Shown piece by piece: positions 14,045 through 25,300 of a DNA stretch of 64,000 nt. Position 1 is the stretch's first letter, and each line of letters begins with the position of its first letter. The position numbers were made by a program, and so were the translations under genes. The DNA comes from Xiphydria camelus. Taxonomy: Eukaryota > Arthropoda > Insecta > Hymenoptera > Xiphydriidae. The stretch spans positions 31,536,827 to 31,600,826 of the forward strand of contig OY783196.1 in NCBI GenBank assembly GCA_963678675.1, in the 5' to 3' direction. The notes under the pieces were generated by a model, which was not told the DNA's origin, did not search any database, and was given only the letters and a program-made list of their open reading frames with translations.

Positions 14045-17000
14045 CTGGAAAACTTCCGTCGTCATGATGGCAGCTCGTCTTTCCTTCGCTACTCCGATTC
14101 TCCGCTCACGAGCGACGTTCACTTATACCGCGAAGAGCTTAGTCCTGCAATGCGATCACCCGCCGTTCAATCACACGCGATTCTCACGAAACTCGATCCT
14201 GCGTCGAGAGCGGGTCGAGAACGAAACTTTGGCGCGAAGACTACGAGAAAGAGCGAACGAGGGAGAACCGGGAGACGTCGGGATACGATTTTTCAACTTT
14301 CACCGAAATTCGTACGTCGAGAGACGAGGGGCCTCCGCGGACTAAACTTTTTTTGAGATCCTTCTAAAAATATCCCCACTTCCCGCACACGCCCCGCGAA
14401 TGCGTAGGAATCGAGCAAGCGAAAAGAGAGAGAGAGAGAGAGAGAGCGCGCGCGGCGCGCGACACTGAATTTATAAAATTCCGTACGTCTCCCGAAACGT
14501 GTACCTATAGATATACCTACGCGCCTCGAAACCGCTTGCCAAGTGCCGAATATCTACGCGAAACTTTGAACGCGGACCATTTAACACTCGTAGAACAACG
14601 TCACCGACACCTCTTGTCCTCGTATCGGAATCGTCACTCATAAACAAGGTAGATATGAACGGTCGCACCTTCCGCGATGTCATCTCCCGATTTGACTCGA
14701 CTCTAGACGATACGCGTACGGTGTAAGCGACGATTGGTCGCAAGTCGTGAAAAAATAAATAGCGAAATCAAGTGACGACTGTTCCGGTTCTCGCGATATC
14801 TTCAAACGATCCAAAGATCGATCGCACTGCCCGTTATATATACAAAGAGTCACACATTCGCGAACGATCTATATAAAACTCCGCGTGCGTTACCCAGACG
14901 TTAAAACGCACTACACGATCTGGTAACTCTCCAACTACGACGATTCCGACGCGTAAGGGCCCCTCCGGCTGGATTATGTCCTCGAATCTGTCAAAGAAAG
15001 GACGCTATTCTCGTTTCGCGTTGTTTATAAGATCAATGAGGAACGAGACGACGATGAAATGTACCGCGGGGAACTTTGGAGGCCCCCCGATAACCACCCT
15101 CGCAATTTTCTCAAGTTTATCCCTTCTTGAGAATTTACGGGAAAATCAAGAGGAAGTTGCTTAGGATTATCGCGTAGCCGTGTGACGTAAAATAAAACGG
15201 CGAAACCCTAATAGAGAACGCGATCGCCAATTACCATCGAATTGATTTTCTCGCGCATGAGCAGAGCGACACCTCTCATCGATCACGATCACCGTGCCCG
15301 AACCGATCGATCGAGGTCGATAATATCTCACAGACGCTGTCGACGTGAGCGCGTAGGTACGATTACGCGTCTCCCTCTTCCTCGTTCGCTCGGTCCTCTC
15401 GACCCAGCTATCTCGCCCCTCACTGATCGAGCACACCCCCTTTCTCACTGAACATGCAAAAATTCACACTAGGCGTCCGCACTTTGAGCGCGCGAGTCTG
15501 CCTCGCGACGGAGAGCGCGGCTTTCGCGGTCCCGCCCGAAAATCGTGGTGCTCGCCCTCCTCTCCCGTATGCGTGATGCGCGAGGTGGACCTCGCGCGAC
15601 TGAGGTAGGCAGGAACACATCTCTCCCGAAGCGGAGCGGCGCCCCGTCGGAGCAATTCCAGAAATACGGAGAAATAAATATAATTAGGATGGCGTTGTGC
15701 GCGCCGCGATGGGGATGGAGCGACCAGGAGAGGACGCTCCCGTCGGCGTCGCGCGGGGCGAAAGACTACGCCAGGTTTATCGGACGGGATTGATAGTCTT
15801 TACCGGGGAATTTCAAATTGTGGAGTAACTTTTCCCTGATCGGGACATTTTTTTATGTGCCCCTCGAAAAGTATTATAAAAAAATATGATAACGAGTATC
15901 GCATATGGTGGTACTCGTCGTGTTCTTTTAATGAACAAGATGAAGCGCAGTCATGACGTTTTTTTTTATTTAATTCATTTCTCATCGAAAGACTTCGACA
16001 GTGATCGAAGAGTGTCAACGATCCCCTACCCGTTTGCATAAATATTATTCTTTCCCTCGATTGATGAAATTGTGCGCAACTGTGGATATCGCTTCGTCAC
16101 GTGGGAAAAGTATCATGGGAAGTTTACTCGAGAAACATCGACGTTACGCTGGAGATTCGTACCTGGAACCGAAATATTACACGCGTATATATAGAAATCC
16201 ATTTCGAGCGACGAGAAACTTCGGCGGGGGACGTTTTACGCTCCTGGAATCTTTTCTCGGCGCGGCCCTGCTCCTTTGTCGGGGCGAGTTGGAGAGCCTC
16301 TGGACATCGAGAGGAACGAGGAAAATCCCGAGAGCTCGTTTTGACGGCGGTTCTAACTTTAGAGCCGCCTCTCATTGACGCCTCGTTTAATTAAGAACGG
16401 CAGGCCGACGTTTATCGATGAGCCCGACAACGTGTACGACGATCACGGTCTACATTAAAGCCCTGCTACTCGCTCTGATGTGGATAGCGTGAGTCTGCAA
16501 ATTGAGAAAGTTGCGGGGCGACGCAACGCGAACGCATCATTACGGCATTGCAAAGAGACGAGCGTCCACACTCGACGAATATGATCTGAAGACGAAAATT
16601 GGAGCACGCGAGCGGATCGCGGTTCGATCTCGTACGAAGAAAATGAAGTTGCAAAGAGAGTCGTGAGAGGGGGGTCGAGAGAATGGTAAGTAGAAATAGA
16701 AAAACGAAAAGATATTTTAAATTCTCACGACGAGGGTATACACGTTCGTACGTCCTGCCAAAAAATCAAGAATGAAATTTTCGCGGATTCCGTCAGTCTT
16801 TTTTTTTCTTAATACAGTAATTGACAAGGTCGAGGCTGACGTGTGTCGGTTTCGCAAACGAACATTCAAGTTCAGTCGAGATAACATCCGAACGCATCCA
16901 CGAGGATACACTCGACGCAGTAGGTACGCCCCGTCGAACAGACGACTGGAGAGACTTTCGAGGGCGTTCGAAGGAAAATATTGTCACATTGAAACACCGA

Positions 17001-17301
17001 GTCATTGAATAAAAATAGGAAAACTTCGAAGCGAAGCTTGGACATTCAGTTCCTAATGACTGAGAGAAGAGAAGTATTATATCTTTCATCGGTGCTGTCA
17101 GCACGTGAAGTCTAACGAGACGCCCCACACGCGACGTGCCGCGTACATATGTATGTATGTATAAACCCCGTCCAGCTTACATCTACGTATACAAATTACG
17201 TAATGCTTGGAGTTCCCTCGGGTTTTGCAAATACAATAGTATGGGCTACTGTGTTGTAAAAGCACATCACACGCGTTAACGCGCACCTTTAAGAATGAAT
17301 A
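14045..17301 (-). other. Intronic DNA (between exons 6B and 7B), part 1
   Basis: It contains the AG repeat at 14425 and a CpG-rich patch at about 15300-15790 that is open on both strands but lacks clear splice borders. No gene is supported. Confidence 0.55.
14425..14446. repeat. (AG)n microsatellite
   Basis: About eleven AG units followed directly by a CGCGCGCGGCGCGCG palindromic stretch. Confidence 0.9.
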
Positions 17302-17311
17302 GGGTAATTCA

Positions 17312-18243
17312 GGGTGATATGGTGAATCGGGTGAAATGGTGAAAATTGCTCTATTTCTTTCCCGGATACACCGATGTCTGCGTAAGTCTGTCGGCAGACT
17401 GTTTATTACCATCTGTTCAGCGAGTACCTGTTGAAAACCAGCCCCGTTTTAAAAATCGTAAGTAATTTGTACAAAACTGATTTCGATGCTCCATAATTTT
17501 TATACGGTGCATACGTTTGTAGATGTTGCTTCAGCTAGCGTCGTCCGCGAGGTATTTTCTTATATTTTCTGCCTTCGTAGACTGTTTATATACTACATAA
17601 CCTAGAAATCGTTGCCTCTAATATTTTAAACTTTTGCGCTACGCTATTCACCGTTTCACCCATAGCAAATGGGAGAAATGGTGAACTCGTGCATGGGTGA
17701 TACGGTGAAGGACTTTGCGCACCTGTAGGTACTCGTATTTCTCGGCTTAAATAAAAGTTCTAACATCAGCATTGTTTCAGGCAAAGATGCCTACATTTTA
17801 TAAAAGACAGAAGATCCAGCCATGCTGATTGGACAAAAAGGAGCAATTTAAAGATGCCGTAAATTCAGTACAAAATGGAATAAGCCTAAATACAGCCTCA
17901 AAGGCGTTTGGCGTTCCATGGTCAACGTTGAAGAGAAGAAGAGCAAACGGGTGCTTTACGAAAAAAGCTTTGAGTGTGATATATGTGGTAAAAAGTAGAA
18001 GAAGTAAGTTCGCCATTTCACCCAAAGTGCATTCACCATTTCACCCGTATGCATGGGTGAAATGGTGAATTTGATAAGAATAAATATATTGTTTTTCTCG
18101 GACTTTTGTAATGCCTTCAAGAGGATATGACACTGTTAAGTTGTTGCCTATATATTTTATGAAAGAATAGTGTTTTTATTTTATTTCAATAAACAATTTC
18201 TTGTCTTTTACACGGCTTCATTTTTTTGTTCACCATATCACCC
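17312..18243. repeat. Nine copies of a 15-bp motif GGGTGAAATGGTGAA inside the transposon
   Basis: Forward copies start at 17312, 17329, 17671, 17695 and 18055. Reverse copies start at 17647, 18009, 18032 and 18229. Variants differ by one to three bases (GATATGG, GATACGG, GAGAAATGG). The copies at 18032-18046 and 18055-18069 form a perfect palindrome around an 8-base spacer. The outermost copies lie within the terminal inverted repeats, so these are probably transposase binding sites. Confidence 0.85.
17787..18068 (+). pseudogene. Truncated psq/CENP-B-type transposase N-terminus
   Basis: The ATG at 17787 opens MPTFYKRQKIQPC, then an in-frame TGA at 17826-17828 stands where related proteins usually have Trp. 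The frame resumes as LDKKEQFKDAVNSVQNG then ISLNTASKAFGVPWSTLKRR. The pattern S-L-x-x-A-S-K-x-F-G-V-P-x-S-T-L-x-R is the Pipsqueak helix-turn-helix used by pogo, Tigger and jerky-like transposases to bind their ends. After RRRANGCFTKKA the similarity is lost and the frame runs through the element's own repeat motifs to a stop. The rest of the transposase is missing. It is therefore a broken gene inside a non-autonomous element. Confidence 0.75.
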
Positions 18244-20279
18244 TGATTTACCCTACATGTAAGAGCTAGGAGGTGCATACATCGCTGGCGCGGAAGAACG
18301 TCGTCGAGCTGCACCCTTTACGAGGCAAAGCGTTACGCGATTTTTTTTCGCTGCAGTGAAACGATGTTATCGTATTTCGGCGTGTGCCCACCTTCCGGTA
18401 GAACTTTTTTTTGTTTGCCGAATTTAGCATGCGTTTCGTCGTCACTCGCATGCGAAATGTATATTTATAAGGGTGCGCGTTGTATGTATATTGTATAGAT
18501 ACTCTGATCGAGTTCTTCGATCGATGGAAAAATATCCTCCATTGAGAAAGAGGGGACGAGTGAAATATCGATCTTTGCGAATGGCATATTGATTTTTAAA
18601 TTTTTAAATATGTTTTGGTATTACGAGAAGAATCACGTCATCTACAACGTGTAAACTTTTTTTTTCTTTTTTTCGAAAATGTTCTCAATTCTCGAATGCT
18701 GATAAATCCACGACGGTTGAATCGATTCGTTCTGAATCTGCAGCAGAAATTTTGTAAAAAATGTGTGCAAAAGAAACGCAGCCTGAGCGATCTCTCCGTT
18801 TCGGTCGGACCTAAACCAAGTTTACCCCGCGGACAGTTACTTACAATGGACGGCCTCGGAGAACGCACGTTTCTATACCGTCATGCTGAGCATTCCGACG
18901 CAATTTACGATTTTGCGCAAAAATAGAATTCCAATAATAGCCCGACTGCAATGCCGCCGCGTGGGCCAGGTTGATTAATCTTTGTTGTTTGAAAAACGAA
19001 AAATCGTAGCTTTCGAGGAAAAATCCGCGTCTTCCCTGGTACAGGATCGACGGTGTAGGTCGTTGAATTCACTGGACATCGTCTAAATACAAACCCCGCG
19101 GTCGCCCCTGGACCATAAGCACTCAGCCGAGGCACGAATTCGGCGATTGACGCTCTCGATAGCTTTCAGACCGCGCGCTCTCAAAATAACCCGCATTAGT
19201 CGCGCGTACGAAAAAAGCGAGAGACGAAAAACCGAATTTTGTCAAAAAAATCAGACGAGAATTAACGTTTGGGAGAAAGAGAAATCGTAGATATTTTTAT
19301 ACGTATGTATACTTCTCGAGTCTAGCTGAGCGTGTACAAATCGGACAGCTGAAAATTAAAGTTCCGCCAGATGTGCCCGGGATGGCTAATAAAATATCAT
19401 CCGCGTGACTCTAACGACGCGACCGTTCTCGTATCTCGGATGCAGTTGTTCTCTCTTCCGCGAAGAGACTGTGATCCGCGGAAGACTTCGTCTATATCGC
19501 CTCATAAATGTAATAGGTACGTAGCTTCGATAACTGGGGAAAAAAGTATCTCGCGTAGGAAAAAGGTAATTCCATCTTAACGTGTGGTGCATTTACTGAA
19601 ATCCTTAATTACTAATTTGGGTGATTAATTTCGAATCGACCGATACGAAGAAAATCGATGAATAATCGATTACGACGACATTCGAGCGATCGTAGGAATA
19701 ACGCGTCTCCTGTATCCCTTATACACCCGTCTTATGCACTAAGACTGCAGTGAAACGACTCCGTGAAGGAAAGGCGTGCTACTCTCGTAGAGCAGTGTCA
19801 ATTACGCCAAGAACGGTAATCGCACGGCCCACCTCCAGCGACGTCTTAGTTTCCAATTAGCTTAACTGAAACGAGCTTCGTTAGTTCGTTACAAATCTGC
19901 ATCTACGATGACCGTGTTTACATATATTATACATATATGCCTTGCGTGCGAACATATTTCCAAAATAGACGCGGGATATCCGCACCTCTCCATTCTACGA
20001 GAAGACGAGTGAGAGAGAGAATACGCGCGATGACTCACGGACTTTGGCGATAGTCGAGATATCGATATATAGGTATCAGCTCTTACTCTCAGTCGCAGAA
20101 ATAGCAGGCCGACGTTTCGGCGATTATTATTATCTAATATGCACCGAAACAGCAATCTTTCTACAAGACTCGTACAGATAATATGGATATAACGCGAAAT
20201 AGCACTTATTTATCCGAGAGTCGCTAGTGTACATTAAGAAAAAAAAAAAAAATTAATCGAGACGAGTGTGAAAATAGAT

Positions 20280-21300
20280 GTTCAATTTTGAAGTCATCCC
20301 GAGGCATCGACTTTCGCGACGTTCCGTCGTCCCGATGACACCGAGCCACGCATACGCGTCTTCGTCTTCGATCCCTCATCGTCGCCGTCGCTTGCGCGCA
20401 ACTCGAACTCGTCGCCGCGCGTCACAGAAGGAAACGGCGTCACGGAATCGCGCGCGTTGCCGCAGCGAACCGTAGCCAAGAGGCGGGCGACTTTATTGCG
20501 CGAGTAACTTTCGGTTAACGACGCTCATTTGCTGCGGACTCGACGTACCGACCAGGGACGGTAATAATAACGACGGTGACCACTTGATATAGTTGCACAC
20601 GATTCACTTTATCGGGGGAGCAATGTACTACTCGACGATTCGTGTAAATTCGCCGGTCGGTCGGCGATGTGAACCCGTTACACCCGACGTACCTAAATAT
20701 CGTTGTCGCGAAGTGGACGTCGTTACGCGTACGCGATCGAGGCTGACGAATTGTTGTTCGATCTCCGATGCTTCTCCACTTGGACGCGTGGGACATCGCG
20801 ATCTCGAAGCTCGCCGCGTCGACGTCACATTTTCCAGCGGCAACAAACAAACCTTGCATTTATCTCGACCTCGTTTCGCCCGATGCGTCCGTGCGAGCTT
20901 GCGTGCGCGCACGGACACGGGTGCAGGAGCACGCGCGGCTACGGGAGGCTGAAGCGAGAGCGCGCATCGGACCCCGGAGTGTGTTTGTTTGCGAACGCAG
21001 AAATAATATTTGGCACGACGAGCTTTCCGTTTATGTAAGAGTTCGTCGGATAACCGGGACCCGGCGGCGGAGAAGCCGCGTATTCGAGAAGTTCTAGTTT
21101 GTCCTTTCCGCACTTTCTTACGCCCGCGCGCGATTAATTCCCCCGCCCACGACATCGCGGCCTCGCGCTACGAGTAACGACAGGACTTGCGACATTTTGG
21201 AATATTTGCAAAGCGTTCGTTAGAATTTCCGCCGCCGCCGCCGCCGCCGCTGCCGCCGTCGCGGCGAGGGGGGACGGCTCGACGCGCATTTCGAGCAAAT
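20280..21300. promoter_or_regulatory. Second CpG-rich block with (CCG)n, possible promoter or 5' exon
   Basis: GC content and CpG density rise sharply and fall off after the CCG repeat at 21229-21259. Both strands are open for over 100 codons, with Arg/Ser/Ala-rich frames. A minus-strand ATG at 21155 reads MSWAGELIARG. No recognised domain and no secure splice border were found. It could be an alternative promoter of the large gene's long form, a separate gene's 5' end, or just a GC-rich island. Confidence 0.25.
21229..21259. repeat. (CCG)n microsatellite in a CpG-rich block
   Basis: About ten CCG units with one CTG variant, at the edge of the GC-rich region 20280-21300. Such repeats are common in 5' UTRs. 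Confidence 0.9.
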
Positions 21301-21965
21301 CTCTTTTCGTCGGTTTACCGCACCTTGAGCGTTTTAAAGTCTACGCGAATGTAGGTCATCATGTGCACAGATGTATGTACAATTAGTTGTACGTTTCTAC
21401 TAAAAATTTCATAGAAATTAACGAATATTTTTTAATTTTCGATAATTGGAGAGTTGGATTATCTTGATGGACGTGCACGATGCATTTAAAATGATAAACG
21501 ATTCGAGAGGTTGATATCATTTAAATTGTATAATACGTCAAATTCGTAGTGCGTTAATGAGTAATCACCGTGCACGTGGAAGGTAATCCTCTGTAACGAG
21601 TAAGAGAGAAACCGCGTGTAACTTTCAAATTAAACGATCGCACTTCGAGACTCGGCCATTCGATATCTCGAAGTGGCAGCCGGTCCACGCAGGAGCATCC
21701 GCAACATCGCGATAACCAACCGCTGGTTGAGTTACCCCAAAATAAATACTCGCGTATCCAGTACTCGTAACAGATGGCAGCACCACGCGAGTTCTATGGT
21801 AGATCGGAACTCCATCGCGTTTCAAAGTTAGCGCACAAAGGCTTCACCCACCCTCTCGGCTGATGGCGCGTCCGTCGGCCTGTCGGGGAACCCCAGCCTC
21901 TTTGTCTAATAAAGGCAAGGACGATCGTTCTCTTCGCTTCGCTCTCTTCCGGATGTATGTATGTA

Positions 21966-22177
21966 CACCCGGGGACACGGCATCTGTCGCTGGTGACTTT
22001 TTTTAAACGTTATTTTTAAACGTACTAACCAATAATTAATAATCCTCATGCTTTCATTAACGAGAGTAGACGCCACCGTAGCTAATGAGCGCATGAGAAT
22101 TAATTATTCATTGGTTAGTACGTTTAAAAATAACGTTTAAAAAAAGTCACCAGCGACAGATGCCGTGTCCCTGGGTG
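21966..22177. mobile_element. Fold-back MITE, copy 1
   Basis: The two halves are inverted repeats of roughly 88 bases (about 21964-22052 and 22092-22179) with only a few mismatches. The outer ends read CACCCGGGGACACGGCATCT at the left and a near-perfect complement at the right. TA dinucleotides flank both ends. The central spacer is about 40 bases and no coding capacity is present. The shared block CTGTCGCTGGTGACTTT links it to copy 2. Confidence 0.85.
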
Positions 22178-22190
22178 TATATATCATACA

Positions 22191-22393
22191 TACACGGATT
22201 CTGTCGCTGGTGACTTTACAGAATGTCATTTTTAAACATACTAGTCAATGAACAATTAGTTCTCATGTTCTCGTTAGCTGTGACGGTGTTTGCCGTGACT
22301 AGTGAAAGCATGAAAATTGATTGATCATTGGTTAGCCTTCGTTTAAAAATTACAGCTTTAAAATCACCAGCACAGAATCCGTGACGCCGGGTG
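22191..22393. mobile_element. Fold-back MITE, copy 2 (related, partly decayed)
   Basis: This second inverted-repeat unit starts about a dozen bases after copy 1. The left arm reads CACGGATTCTGTCGCTGGTG. The right arm ends with the complement followed by GACGCCGGGTG and TA. The left tip lacks about nine bases present at the right tip, so it is truncated or mis-joined. The arms share with copy 1 the GTCGCTGGTGACTTT block, a TTTTTAAACRTACT block and the ATTGGTTAG block, but with many substitutions, so it is older or from a sister subfamily. Confidence 0.75.
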
Positions 22394-25300
22394 TACAATA
22401 AAAATCAAATCGATTACGCTAAAGTATGGTATATTTTTTTAATTAAACGAGCCGGAGAGAATTAGACGCGGAAATTATTTTGCGCGTACTACAGTCGCTT
22501 GGAATTCCAATCGATCGTAATAACGTCGCGTCCACGTAGGATCGAACGTCGACACGGTCGATCCTTCCAATTTCATCCGCACGCAACCATCGTCAAACGG
22601 AATTTTCCGTATTTTTAGCAGGGAACCGAACAACCGGACGAGCCTTCCGAACTTTGCCAAGACGAAATTAACTCCGTTGATAAAAATGTACCGACTCCTG
22701 TCAGCGACCAACACGAGGCAAAGTTCTGTCGCATCGTGGCAAATGACGCGGCTGATGTGTTCGACGTATTTTTCTTATATTTCGTACATACAACGACACC
22801 TGTTTCCGCACGAAATAGACTTTCCGCGAAAACTATAACGATAATAGCGTGGTCGATTCGAAAAAGAAAGTATCTCGTAGTGCGCATCGCGTTGGACAAT
22901 GCACAAGCGCCAACTCTTTTTTTCGATTAAAATGATTGCAAGTCAATCGATATCTGTACTGCAACTTCTTCAAATAGAAGATCATGGAAAAAACATCGTA
23001 CGAAGTTTTCATTGCGAGTTCACACGACTCGCTTTATCGACCTACCAAGATGTGTCGCGTTCCTCGTGTAACTCTCGACGGTCCCGAACTTAATGTGTAT
23101 AACGGAATTTTATAGCCCGTTCCACGGTCGTCAAACTAATTTCGATATGGTCGTCCACGCGTGTTTATAGCCAATGTTCGTCAAGGATAGCCACGCGACA
23201 TCGGTTCTTCCAATGTCGAAGCTCCGATGATGCCAATGAAATGACTCGTGTCTCTTCGTCGGATACAAAGCGCTGCCTGAATTATCAACAAAAACGTTGC
23301 AAATTATTCGCCAAGAGACGCACTTTACGAGTACGCGCAGTTCGAGGTACTCTGCTATATCTTGCCAAGAGGAGGACGTTTATTTTCTTGCGCGTGATTA
23401 CGTGGGATACGCATTGACCGACCGACAACTGATCTACGATGCGGTCGAGAGGAGTGTTATTTTCGATCCCGGGTGTATAGACAAGATCGATGGCGGCTCT
23501 CCGATATATTTCTCTTCGTTTACGAAGAAAAAATTGAGAATGCTACACAACTGGGTTGTGTTTGCCAGAAATGATCGTACAGATATGAAGAAAGGAGGAA
23601 ATCGAACTATCGCGATATTACGGTCTGTGCAAATTTCACCCGCTTTTTAAATACACTCAAATAGGTACCAACAAATAGCTGAAGGTACTAACTCGAGGAA
23701 AAGTAAGAATGCGCTCTCGAATCCGCGTACGAGAGAAAGTCAAAGAAAACGATGGGCACGGAAAATCGAAAATGAATCTGGGACGAGGCAGTCTCGCTGC
23801 TGCTGCAGAAGCGCATAGAAAACGAAGAAATAGACGCACGAACGAACGATTCAGCGTCGCGTGAGTTGAGAAGGGGACGGCGGCCAAGAAATTACCGATC
23901 CCCGACTTTCGCGCCTGTCGGATGAGCTGGGATCCTACAATTTACTGGAAGCAAATTGTCAGACGAGGAAGCGCGAGAGCGTGTAACCTCGCCAGATGTT
24001 CGCACCCGTTTTCGTCACTTTATACGTCGTCCTCGGTGGTGCGGCAACATAGTCGCTCTCGCGGTCGACAAGTACGACGTACGAACCACTGGAGCGAGAT
24101 ACCAAAGTCCGCGATTTTGCTCGTATACTTATGTACGTAGGTAGGTCTGACCCGTCGCGGCGTTACTACTGTCAACTAAACCGAGATCGAATAATTCATA
24201 CTCGCGCGCTCCGATCAAATTACCATTCATTTAATTCCGCTGTCGACGCTTTAAATAAATAGGATTTCAATCAATGGAGAATTTAATTTGCTGAAAAATT
24301 GCGGGATGGGATAATATCGGTGTTCCTCAACCGATCCGCGATTCTCAATTGATCGATCGAACTACGTTTTGCTCATCAGTTATACCAGAGGATTGATATT
24401 TCAATACCGCCGTTTGTGCGAAGAGAGTGTCAACCAAGTCCGTGTTCGCGTCGGATTAAAAAAAATGCTTTTTCACAACTCTCCGTTTATCTTATACGAA
24501 CAATCTTGCGCAACGCGTTGCACGGAAGTCGTGCATCAACTCGCGGAACGATTCTCTCGATTCGAACGGCAGCGAAGCATCCGCCCCGATAGTGATGACG
24601 GCAATTCGAAAGAGTTTCTCGTCGGTGCAGCCGCGCTCTTTTCAAGTGGCGCGTTATTTTTATCCCCCACCTGGTGCTCAACGTCGCGTCAAGAGAAAGT
24701 GAAACGCGCGGGGCATCGTTCCGTTTTTCTGTTTCCGCCGGGACCCTTGCGTACATTTCGGACTCGGACCTTCCCCAATCGACCTTCGATCGTCACGCAT
24801 TCCGCGCCCTCTCCGTCGCGAAGTTTACGTCGTCGCGTCGGCGTGAAGGCGTCGCGAGGAACGCCCGCCCGAAACGTATCTCGAAATGATGCGAAGAAAA
24901 ACATGGACGACGAACCTCGACGAGCTACGTATACGAGGGCAGAGTGAAAAGTCCGATACTTTTCTAGTAGATGGTGGTGCGGTCGCGAATATGAGTATAT
25001 GTATGTATGTCGGCATAGTAGCAAAAAAAAAAGTTCTGTCTCTCTCCTCCCAGACTTGAAAAAATTACTGGCTGGAAAGAAATGTGCATCAAACGAAGAG
25101 GTCATCGCCGTAGCACAATGACAATTTCCTCATTGACGCGTTGAGATTTCTCGCGTGGAATATTCGGAACTCGAGAGTGTGAGAATTGTAAAAATATATC
25201 TTTCCGTGCCTACTCTTTCGTTTGAAAACGCACCGGCGCCTCTCTTCCTCGGAGATAGTCTCGTTACGTAGTCGAAAGACCGACATTGATGTATATGCCA

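Larger units (their letters stand above)
17302..18253 (+). mobile_element. Non-autonomous pogo-like DNA transposon with TA target site
   Basis: Terminal inverted repeats of about 25 bases bound the element: GGGTAATTCAGGGTGATATG at the left, and the same with one change (GGGTAAATCAGG...) read inward from the right. Both ends are flanked by TA (17300-17301 and 18254-18255), the Tc1/mariner/pogo target. It is 952 bases long and carries only the DNA-binding N-terminus of a transposase (17787-18068), with no DDE catalytic region. A TTGTTTCAG splice acceptor precedes the remnant start codon, and an AATAAA at about 18188 follows it. The psq-type helix-turn-helix plus the TA site point to the pogo lineage. 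It lies in the 18-kb intron between exons 6B and 7B, in opposite orientation to the gene. Confidence 0.8.
18254..21965 (-). other. Intronic DNA, part 2
   Basis: The stretch between the pogo-like element and the MITE pair. It holds the CpG-rich block at 20280-21300 and an A tract at about 20239. No exon is supported. Confidence 0.55.

Noticed and set aside
20628..21155. 175-codon minus-strand frame starting MSWAGELIARG
   Set aside because: It lies in a GC-rich block where several frames are open on both strands. The composition is Arg/Ser/Thr-rich and no motif is seen.
23297..23650. 117-codon plus-strand frame
   Set aside because: No domain, signal peptide or splice borders could be identified.
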